DNA from: Urophycis tenuis
Lineage: Eukaryota; Chordata; Actinopteri; Gadiformes; Phycidae
Direction of reading: 5' to 3'
Assembly (NCBI GenBank): GCA_036785325.1
Contig: JAXIVH010000010.1
Coordinates: 1,255,785 to 1,319,784, forward strand
Length of the DNA: 64,000 nt
Shown here in pieces: positions 47,755-59,198 of this stretch (positions are counted from its first letter, which is position 1; every line of letters starts with the position of its first letter). Below the pieces are notes generated by a model. That model saw only the letters and a program-made list of their open reading frames with translations. It did no database searches and was not told the origin of the DNA. The translations under genes and the position numbers were made by a program.

Positions 47755-50700
47755 TCAGGGAACTTTGACGTTGATTTGCACTATCTGAACATATACGAAA
47801 ACTCATTTTTTTTTTGCCAAAGTTTTAGTTTAAATTGTATTTTCATTCTCCAGCACAATATTTTGAAATATACCTCCTTGTTTTTTTTTTTTTTTTTTTT
47901 TTTGGGGGGGGGGGGGGGGGTTGTATCTCTTTATCTTATTCTTTATTTAAACTCTTTTAACTTTAAACTTTAGATTGTTGCATCTAAACTGCCGTGAGTT
48001 TAAATGTCCCAGTTTGTGTGCCAGCAAAGGGTTTTCTTATCTTATCTTTACAGTGGCATTATGGTCACCAGAGTGTCCCGACATCAGACATTTTGAAGTG
48101 AACACATTGCAGAGGGCTGAGTCATGGCTTCCTATTGCCTTCACTGAAATGTATGTTTGAAATACTGCGCGGCGAACATCGATTATATTGTTCCTGGAAG
48201 GCTGCAGTGAAGGGAGTGTCTTTAACGTGATTGTGGTTTAATTTAATTTAGTGCAGTGTGTTCACTCGGGTTCTCTCAACACTCATCTTAATCATAACAC
48301 TTTTTTATTGTAATCATCAACACTGCCAATACCATATTTCATGTGAATATTTCATGAAATCTAACAGTAACTAACACGCCATCTGAATAAGAACTTACAT
48401 TTACATTTACATTTAGGGCATTTGGCAGACGCTTTTATCCAAAGCGACTTACAAAGACCTTTTCCTCCTTATAGTGATGGCAGTACCAGTCGACCAGCTG
48501 AGGTCATTGAGCGGAGTGCTCGAGCAGGGGCGTGGGGTTTCACTAATATTTGGAGGTAATAAGGGGCAGTTCCATTAATGGCTTTGTAGGCCAGTAGCAT
48601 CATCTTGAATTTGATGCGAGCCACTACAGGGAGCAAGTGAAGGTCTTGGAAGAGGGGGTCACGTGCTGCACCATGTGGCCGCTCACAGGCGTGGCCAGCC
48701 TCGTCTTTACAGGAGCCCTCAGCATGGAGTCAGGTTGGACATCTTTATTATCATATACAGATTTATTTATTTTTATCACTGCAGTGGGAGAATTTGTGTC
48801 GGTTGAACACGAGGCATGCTGCAGCGTTCTGGATCTGCTGCAAAGGTTTTATCGCGGTTGCAGGGAGTCCAGCTAAGAGCTAGTTGCAGTAGTCGAGGCG
48901 GGAGATGACAAGTGCTTGGGTCAGGAGTAGAGATGCACCGATTACAAGTTTCCAGGCCGATTCCGATTTCCGATTTTTCATCGAGTTTGACCTGCCGATA
49001 CCGATTTTAGCCGATTCCAATTAAATTTTTTCTAAACACTTTACAGCAAACACAAACAATTAATTTGAACCTTTTCTTTATTAGAAATTTTTTTGAACAG
49101 ATAATTGCTATCACTATAAAAATAGAACTGTATAAATTACTCCTGGTGTAGGAAGTTAACACACATCTAAAGTGCAGTGTTATGGAAGAACCATTTCCTT
49201 CTTCTCATATCCAATATTCAACAACTAAACTTCGGTATGAAAACAGAAAAAACAGAACCGGTAATGGCAATAAAATAAATGTATAAATAACAAACAAAAC
49301 ATGTGTGTTCCGTGTGCACGTGTGATCAGTAGCGGTTCTATTTACGCCCCGGGCGAGGTACTCCGAGCCCCCCCCCCCCCCCCCCCCAAGAAAAAAAACA
49401 CTTTTTTTTACACAAACACAGCTGCAGGGGGCGACAATTTGCCAATTCCCCACATAGTGACATGATAGATAGACTATAGAGAAGCGCTTCGCGGCGCAGA
49501 TTATTAATATATTTATTTTTTTTAAGTTCTCGTGCCCCCCCCCCCCCCCCAAAGTGCCGCCCCGGGCGGCTGCCCGGTCTGCCCGTGCCTAAAACCGCCA
49601 CATGGTGTGATGCTGATGTTGTCCGATGTTAGGCCCCGTCCACACGGAGACGAAACCGCAAATGTCTTGTGCGTTTAGGCCGAGCGTAAAGACAGAGACG
49701 GCGTTTTCGGTGGCTGAAACCACACTTTTTGAAACCAGGTCCCAGGGTGGAAAAGTCGAAAACGTTTCAGGTTTTGGCTTCGTGTGAACACCAGAAACGC
49801 AAACGATGATGTCATCGGCCAGAGTCGGAGTGAAATAAATGTGGAGGATATGCCTTTAGAATGACTCTAGAAATAAAATTAATAATAAATATGGTTATTT
49901 ATCTCCTTTTGCATTGTCTCCACAAATTAACCATTTAATGGGCGGGTAAGTGAAAACGCGCCGACCTATATCGCACAACATTGAATATATATTCCAAAAT
50001 TGATTATTTGATTATAGTCTATCTGATTTTCTAATCAGTGCAAACTAGTTTACACGTTGGGACGCCAGGATCCGAGAGAGGAAGATGTTGACTGCCTGTG
50101 TTTGACTTATCGACTGGTTTAGGTAGTTTCATGTTGTTGGGGATCTGTCACTTCTGCAACATGAAACTGTTTTTCGGTGGATTTCTGTAGCTGAAACAGC
50201 GCCACACACAGGCCAGGAATATGTACTACAGCGTTTCAAGAGCTAGATGCGTTTCAGCAACGACTCCGTCTTTACGGAGAAATGTCTGGCCCCCCCGCTG
50301 AGGGGGGGAAGATCGTTTTCGAAATCCGGCTTCGTGTGGACGGGGCCTTAATGAAGCGGCGCCCGAGTGCATTTGACCGGCATAAAATCGGCATATGCCA
50401 GACTGACCGGCCGGTCGCCGGTCATGGCCGATCACATGAAAATCGGCCGATTCCGGTCACCGGCCAATCTATCGGTGCATCTCTAGTCAGGAGCTGTGTC
50501 GCTTCCCTCGTGAGGAACCTGCAGATGTTTTAGAAAGCAAATCTACAGGTAACTGCAGTGATGTTTGCAGTGCAGGACACTTGGTTGTCGAGTATTACGT
50601 CCAGATTCTATAAATAATTCCTTGAATAATAATAATACATTTTTATTTGGGGGCGCCTTCCAGGACACCCAAGGACACCCTACAGTGCAGGATAATATAA

Positions 50701-53700
50701 AAACAATGTAATTAGATAGTTAAAACAGACAATCATGGAAAAGACATAGCAAAGACTAGCTTGAATAAAACAAGATGAGACATGTGTGGGAGGGGAGAAT
50801 AAAAGGGTCATACTGTGAAGATGAGCCAAGTGTGGACAGAATACTGAACATTATAGTGAATAACAGCAGGTGAGTATTGAGGTGGGATTTGAATGCTGTT
50901 ATGGTTTCAGACTGTCCAATGTGTGGGGGCAGGGAGTTCCAAATCCTGGGAGCAGTGCAGCTGAAAGCTCTAGCACCCATGGTGCTGAGGTGTGATGAGG
51001 GGGTGAGCAGAAGACCAGCAGAAGATGAACGCAGGGAATGAGAAGGGGTGTAGTCCTGGAGGAGGTCAGACAGATAGGTTTAGTTGTGGAGAGCTTTGAA
51101 GGTCAGAATGACGTTTTTCTAGTCAATGATCCGGGCGGCAGAGATAGATAGTAAACTTTATTATCCCCCAGGGGGGCAATTTGTTGTGCAGCCAGCAGAA
51201 CAACACATAATGGTAAAAGAGGGATACAGACAGGAAAAAAGGACAAAACAAAACAAAAGAAGCCATAAACAGCATACATTCAATCACACTGATATTGTCT
51301 AATCTTAAAATTGCAGTACAGGCAACAGTGCCTCAGAAGACAGGATCACAACGTCATATTAATAAGTCCAATTGTATTTGGCACAAAAGAGTTTTTAGAT
51401 CTATGAGTTCTGAGCCTAGGTACCGTGTAGCGACGACCAGACAGCAGGGGCCTGTATAGGGAGGCCAGCGGGTCAACGGGGTCACACTGGATAGTTTTGG
51501 CCTTCCTGGTAGCCCTAGTTCTGTACAACACAGAGAGCTCCTCAAAGGTTGTCCCTGCAATCCTGCCACACATCCTCACTACATTGCTGAGCCTATTCTT
51601 CTCTTTCACAGTGAGGGACCCAAACCAGCAAATAAAAGAGAAAGTTCAAATAGACTTGATAAAACAGGAGTAAAATATCCTAAGTAGTGTCTACATTAAA
51701 ATTCCTCAACCTTCGATAAAAGTACATGCGCTGGTGAGCCTTTGTGCAAATCGCATCAATGTTAGCCTCAAATGTAAGGTCTTTGTCAATAATAGAGCCC
51801 AGTTATTTGTACTGTTGTCAACCATGTCAACCACCTGACCGCGAATGGAAGCAGGAGGATGTGGTGGAGGCTTTTTCCTCAAAATCAATTACAAGTACTT
51901 TAGTTTTCAGAACGTTAATTTTTAAAAACGAACTCTCACACCATTCGCTAAAATCATTAACCACTGGGCCGTGAATGCAATCTTGGTTGTTTAAAAGGGA
52001 CACAATCACAGAGTCATCGGCAAATTTAAGAATGTGCCTGTCAGGATGCTGACTACCACAGTCAAAATGAATAATAAATAATAATAAAAGTGGTGAAAGG
52101 ACACAGCCTTGAGGGGAACCAGTGGAAGATAAAAGTACATCAGATAAAATGCCATCTACTTTCACCCTCTGAGGTCTGTCAGTTAAAAGTCAACAAGCCA
52201 AGATACTAAGCCCTTGTCCAGGTTATGTGTTGGACAGACGGTCAGCTAAAATGTGTGGTTGGATGCAATTAAAAGCAGAAGAAAAATCAATAAAAAGGAG
52301 ACGTGCAAAGGTTTGTGCACCCTCAAGATGACTCAAGACCAGACTAAGAAGAGTATTGACGGCGTCCTCAACACTCCTACCTGCTCTGTAAGCAAATTGC
52401 AGAGCATCAAGCCTGCTCTGCGGTGTGCCTACAATGTCTGCCTTTATGATGCGCTCAAAGGATTTCATAACAAGATAGCTTAGAGCAACAGGCCGAAAGT
52501 CATTTTGAGTCTTTGGTGCTCTTGTCTTGGGTTCTGATTCATTTGAAGCCTGTCCGGTGGGAAGGCCAGAGAGAACAGCATTGCAGTAGTTGATCCGCGA
52601 TGTGACAAAAGCGTGGACCAAGCCTTCCATGCTAGATTGAGACAGGGATGGGCGGACTCTAGAAATGTTGTGAAGGTGGAAAGAAGCTGTCCTGGTGAAG
52701 TTCTTTATGTGGGGTGCAAAGGAAAGGGTGTTATCCAGGGTGACACCAAGGTTCCTGACTTGGCTGGAGAAAGGTACAGGGAAGCCATCGATGATGATGT
52801 GGCCATGGTGGTTTGCTCTGTGGAGAGGGTGTTTTTGGAGCCAATGAGCAGGGCCTCAGTCTTACTGCCATTGAACTTCAGAAAGTTCCTGCTCATCCAG
52901 CTCCTGATGTCCTGGAGGCAGGTGGTGAGGGAGGAAGGGCAGTGGTTGGTTTGGTAGAGATATAACTGTGTATCATCGGCGTAGCAGTGAAAATGGACAC
53001 CATGGTGACGGAGGATTGAGCCCAGGGGAAGGAGGTAAATTATGAAAAGGACCCTGTACTGACCCCTGGGGGACACCCAGTGGAACAGCAGAACACCTTG
53101 ACTTGTGGTTCCTCAGTTGGACATACTGTTGTCTGTCAGTGAGGTATAATGAGAACCAAGCAAGTACCACGCCAGTGATCCCAATGTCAGCCAGACGCTC
53201 CAGGATTAGTGGGTGGGAGATGGTGTCAAAGGCAGTAGTGAGGTCGAGGAGGATGAGGATGGTAAGTGATGCAGAGTCAGCTACATGGAGGTCATTGGTG
53301 ATTTTAACCAAGGCTGTTTCAGTACTGTGTTTAGGGCAGAAACCAGATTGGAAGCGTTCATGGAGGTTGTTTATAGTCAAGGTTAGACTGAAGTTGAGCA
53401 GCAACCACCCTCTCAAGGGTTTAAGAAATGAAGGGAAGGTTGGAGATGGGCCTGTACTGGTTCAGGCCAGTTGGGTCGGCACCAGGTTTTTTGAGGGTGG
53501 GTGTAATTGCCGCCATTTTGAGAGTGGGGAGTACATTTCCAGAAGTGAGGGAGGAGTTAATTATCTTTGTGATCATGGGGGAAGTGGAGGGGAGACAGGC
53601 CTTGACGAGGGTAGTGGGGAGGGGATCAAGTTGACAGGTAGTGAATTTGGCTTTTCGGAGTTCAGAGTTTCATTGCTGGGGTGAAGTTGGAGAGGGAGCT

Positions 53701-56700
53701 GATGAGTGGTTGGCCCGAGGAGACCATCCAAGGTGGGTCCATCCAAGGTGGGTCCACTGAGAGAGTGCAAGTCAAGGCCAACTGGTGGGGGATGGTGTGG
53801 ATTTTGGTGTTATGCAGTGTTATGCAGGATGTAATGCTGAGTCCACCCTGCATAACATCCTGCATAACATCCATCCTCTTAAAAAAAAAAAAAAAAGATA
53901 AATAAATAAAAAAAAAATCCTCATGCTCTTATTTGTTGTATGTCTTGGCACTTTAATCACTCTTTGTAACTTGGCACTTAGTCAGAGATGTTGTAAACTA
54001 GCAATGGTTAACCTAGCAATTGAAATGCTTGAAACTTGTTCTGGTGACTTTCTTACTGTATTAGCAGCGATGAAATGTTTCACCTTCTTACGACAAATGT
54101 ACTTTTTATCAAAAGTTGCTTTGCATTTACATTTACATTTACATTTAGGGCATTTAGCAGATGCTTTTATCCAAAGCGACTTACAAACAGTACATTTGTC
54201 ATAAGAAGGTGAAACATTTCATTGCTGCTAGTACAGTAAGAAAGTGTTTGGTTGAACACGAGGCGTGCTGCAGCGTTCTGGATCCGCTGCAAGGTTGCAA
54301 TCGCAGTTGCAGGGAGTCCAGCCAAGAGCGAGTTGCAGTAGTCGAGGCGGGAGAATACAAGTGCTTGGGTCAGGAGCTGTGTCGCTTCCCTCATGAGGAG
54401 AGGCTGGATCCTGCAGATGTTGTAGAGATAAAAGCGTCTGCTAAATGCCCTAAATGTAAATGTTGATGTGTCGGAAGAATTGCTGAAAAGCAGTGCACTG
54501 ATCAGTGGAGATAGTGAGGGGTTCTAGGAGGCTGTAGTAGGTGGCTGACTGTTGAGAACAGGACTCAAGGGTTGCCTTTGCCAGTACTGATGAGGTTGGA
54601 ATAGGAGGAGAATTTGGCAGCGGAGAGGGCGGTCTTGTAGTGGCGTAGATGTTCAGCGTAGATTTGGGTGTGCACTGAGAGTTCGTTCAACACGCCATCT
54701 CAAACATCACATGAAATCTAACAGTAACTAACACGCCATCTCAAACATCACATGAAATCTAACAGTAACTAACACGCCATCTCAAACATCACATGAAATC
54801 TAACAGTAACTAACACGCCATCTCAAACATCACATGAAATCTAACAGTAACTAACACGCCATCTCAACCATCACATGAAATCTAACCGTAACTAACACGC
54901 CGTCACGTCAGTCACATGGACGGTAGAGGTATTCTTTGTCTGCCTGTTCCCCATGTTGCCTCTGATTTACGATTTAAACGATAAAAAACGACCATAAATT
55001 CTGTTTGTTTAAAAACGACACAACTTCTGTGTATCCTGACAGGTCGATTACGGCTTTTTCATCTTGAGGAATGCATTCTGTTTGACATTGTGCAGACACC
55101 AGGAATCAAACGGTGGTCCAGGGAACCGACGTTCACCTGACGTGCACCAACAGGACCTGGAGTGAGTTGTTCTACATGATCTGGAGGATAAAGCTGACCC
55201 ACAGGACATGTGAGATAAGCTTCAGCGACAATGGCCAGCACCAGGACACGTGTGGAGACGGCAAAGTGCTCCTCAACACCTCGGCAGGGGAGCCCTACCT
55301 GCTGGTCCCCCGCTTCTCCCTCCAGGACGAGGGGCTCTACCACTGTGAAGCCGCCTTCCACAGGGAGAATAGCCAAGCCAACCTGCTGCTGTCTGGTAGG
55401 ATTCACACCCACAACCCCTCAGAGAACAGAAGCTGCAGAGAAAGGATGCTGAACAATCGACAGACACATGCATTAGATAAACAGTAACACGTTACAATAA
55501 GAGTGAGTTCATTAACCATTAAATAACATTATTTAATGTATAATAAGCCTTATTTTATAGCATTATTATAGAGTTTTGTGTCATGCATAAATGAGTAGCT
55601 TAATTAACACCGTCACCTTTGATAACATGAACACCAGGAGTAAATGATTACGAGACCATTAAACTGCTGCATTGACTGGTTAATTAATAGTTAATTAATT
55701 GGGTGTTAATGAATGGCACATGAATGTACCCTTATTCCAAAGTAGTAACATCAGTAATGGCTCCAGGTAGGCACCCCAAAGGTTTGCCCTGACGTGTCCC
55801 ACTCTACCCCAGTGTCCCTGGTGTCGGCCTGGCTGGAGGGCAGCCCCTCCAGGCCGCTGGCCGTGTGTGTCGTGGAGCGAGGGGACGCCAACACCACGGT
55901 GAGCTGGAGGAGCACCGGGAACCTCACCCTGCCGGCGGTGACCACCACCACCACGCTGGACCCTCGGGACGGCGCTGTCACCCTGAGGAGCACCCTGGCG
56001 CTCCCAGAGGGCGTGCCGGTCGAAGACATCTCCTGTGTTGTGGACCACCCATGTTGGGCAGAGGAGCTCAGTGTGAGGCTAGTGGACTCCAGAGGTGAGG
56101 CCTGCTGGACCAGTCACTCTACACCAGGGGTGCTCATTACGTCGATCGCGATCGACCAGTCGATTGCCAAGCTACTACTGGTCGATCGCATGACATAAAA
56201 AAAAAAAAAAAACTATTTATTTTTTTCTATAGGCTAGAATCCATCCCATCGCTTGATTGACATACAGGTAAGCCTGTCCGGAGGCAATCACAGTGAACCG
56301 CACATGCGCAATAGACAGTGATCAACGCATTACGCATCAACGCACCGATTGTGTTGTGTTGCCGATCATCAAATACGTTCAATACTAAACTAAATATTTA
56401 GCCTGCATTGGTCTATGAATGTGGGTGATTCATATTGTATCTAAACAAAAGCTTCTCCTTCAGTCCACGAAATCCGTGTAGCCGCAGCAGCTTCTCCAGT
56501 CCCGGAGAAGTGCCGCGTCAGAGCGCAGTGCCGTTACGCACGGCCATTCACTGTGTTTTACCTTCGTTAAATCACCAGAAAACTATATCAAGCTAACTAT
56601 TCTTGTGCACGGGCGGATATTGTACATAGGGGCTGTTGTGGGGCACTCCTGTGAGGTGGAGGGTTATGTTAAGGTTGGCCCGATAAGCAGCTGCCTGGCC

Positions 56701-57058
56701 CGTTGTAGTTGGTCTGCCAAGGCTAAAAGGGGAGCGAATTTCTTCGTCAGAAGAAGAGGCAGGGTATTGGGAGGATTTTAGCACGCATTCGCCAGTGTGT
56801 TTATCATGTCCTCTTTGTTTAAAATTGCTGCAACGAGATAGCGAGCGGCCTGACTCATTGTCACTCAGTTTTAGCTGCAGCATCCACAAGTTACACAAGA
56901 CGGCCGCAAGCACTGCCGTGAAGTCTGACGTCAGTCAAGTTTCATTCAATATATTCAAAGTAGGAGCTACTTTTAAAATGACCAAGTCACAAAGATCTAC
57001 CCACTACAAAAAAAACATTATATATATATATATATATATATATATCTATATCTATATA

Positions 57059-57091
<33 letters not shown>

Positions 57092-59155
57092 TGTTTTTTT
57101 TTGTACTGGGTAGATCTTTGTGACTTGGTTATTTTAAAAGTAGCTCGCGAGCTGAAAAAGTGTGAGCACCCCTGCTCTACACATTAGTCTTAACATGTGT
57201 GAGGCCTGCTGGACCAGTCACTCTACACACTAGTCTTAACATGTGTGAGGCCTGCTGGACCAGTCACTCTACACATTAGTCTTAACATGTGTGAGGCCTG
57301 CTGGACCAGTCACTCTACACACTAGTCTTAACATGTGTGAGGCCTGCTGGACCAGTCACTCTACACACTAGTCTTAACATGTGTGACGCTTTAAGATAAG
57401 ATAAGATAAGATATTCCTTTATTAATCCCCCTTAGGAGAAATTCACATTGACCAGCAGTACAGGGGATAGATATGCAGTAAGAGCCTGGCTAAAGTCAAT
57501 ACACAATAAACAATAAATTAGATTAAATACGAGCTCTTAAGTCAGGTCGGTGACGAACGAGAACCTGTATGCATACTAGTGTCCTCGATAGCTGTTTATG
57601 GTGCAAAAATGCCAAGTAGATAGATAGTGCAAATATGCGGAAAGTGCAAGGTGCAAGATGTGCAAATTTATACAGGTATTCCAGGTACAACATATGAATA
57701 GACCTGGAATAACAACGGCTAGGACACAGTCCAAGGTGTGTGGTGTGGTGTATGTGAATGTGAAGTTCAGTCCATTCCATTTGTCTTTTGTCTGGTGGTG
57801 TTGGAGCTTCCTGAGCCTGATGGTTGGTGGGATGAGGGAGCGCCCAAGCACTATGAGGCACTTGGCTGAGTGAGCATGTGGCTGAACTTGTTCCTGAGTT
57901 GCTTCAGTTGCTTCAGTTCGGCATAGTGAGGCTGAGAGGGTAGTTCCGGGTCACCAGGAGCTTTGCCCTCGTCCTCCTCACTGTCGCCGCCTCCACACAG
58001 TCCAGCTTCATCCCCACTGCAGAGCTCGCCGTCCTCCCTGGCTTGTACAGCTTCCTGGCACCACCGCTCCCAATGCTTCCTCCCCAGCACACGGCAGTGA
58101 AGAAGGTGACACAGGCCACCGCAGGCTGGTAGACCATCCGTTGCAGCCTGGTGCATGCAATGAAAGATGACAGATGGACAGTGGTTATCAATGAGATGAA
58201 AAGACATAAGATGAAAATGGCTAGAAAAACAGTCTGGGGTGTGTGGTGTGGTATACAAATCTGTTATCTGGTGGTGCTGGCGCTTCCGAGACATTGGGAG
58301 CGGGTGGTTGAGGTATTGTAGAGCCTGATAGCTGATGGGATGAAAGAGCCCCCCAAGCGCTTTGAAGCACGTGGCTGAGTGAGCCTATGGCTGAACGTGC
58401 TCCTGAGTTGCCTCAGCTCGGCGTAGAGAGGGTGAGAGGGGTTGTCCAGGATCGCCTGCAGCTTTCCCCTCATCCTCCTCTCTGTCACCGCCTCCACACA
58501 GTCCAGCTTCATCCCCACCACGGAGCTCGCCCTTCTCACCAGCTTGTTCAGCTTACTGGCCCCACCGCTCCCGATGCCTCCTCCCCAGCACACGACGGCG
58601 AAGAAGGTGACACTGGCTACCACCAGTGGTAGCCAGTGTCACCTTGGTTATTTAGAAAGCACCTTTGGTTATTTAGAAAGCACTATGCTGGCTTTATTGT
58701 TCACAGATTGGCAGAAAGCTGCAAGAGATTTTGAAACTGAACAAACCCAATAATATCCCCTCCCTCTCTGCTCCCTACTTATGTTTATCCACCATTGAGA
58801 AGTGTTGCACCTGTGATTGACAGCGAAGCTGTATTATCTGAACCAATCAGGGAAGACATGCCCTGATTGGTCAGAAATGAGCCAGGTGCATTTAAAACAT
58901 AAGTGGTAAAAATCATTATAAGATAATTGCTCTTAAAGGGACCTTGCAGTGATCTCATATAATGGGCGCGGTTGGGTCCAGTTGGCTTCATGACAGTAGT
59001 GTACGGCAAGAGACAAATCCATTTCTGGTCCTGATTGAACTGCCTGAATCACACATATGATGTTGGTGATGAAGACACTGGAGGAGGTCCTGAAAGTGTT
59101 GAAGGGTGAGATGGGGTGTCACTAGGGTGCCCAGGGACCCCGGGTGAGACAGCGC

Positions 59156-59198
<43 letters not shown>

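Larger units (their letters stand above)
48928..50485. mobile_element. Non-autonomous hAT-type DNA transposon (1558 bp)
   Basis: Terminal inverted repeats TAGAGATGCACCGAT (48928-48942) and ATCGGTGCATCTCTA (50471-50485). The 8-bp target duplication GTCAGGAG sits at 48920-48927 and 50486-50493. The related L2 copy at 54369-54376 has this GTCAGGAG once, uninterrupted, which is an empty site within the same window. Subterminal text is a repeated GGCCGATTCCGAT. No transposase frame is left; two smaller elements are nested inside. Confidence 0.9.
48398..50600 (-). mobile_element. L2-type LINE fragment, interrupted by a host exon copy and by an hAT element
   Basis: The tail motif ATTTAGGGCATTTGGCAGAC at about 48411-48430 and downstream text (TTGAACACGAGGC, GCAGTAGTCGAGGCGGGAG) match the other L2 fragment at 54126-54460. 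The open fragments correspond to the C-terminal part of the reverse-transcriptase protein on the minus strand. About 48660-48790 is a copy of host exon sequence and 48928-50485 is a transposon. The continuation after 50493 is short. Confidence 0.7.
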
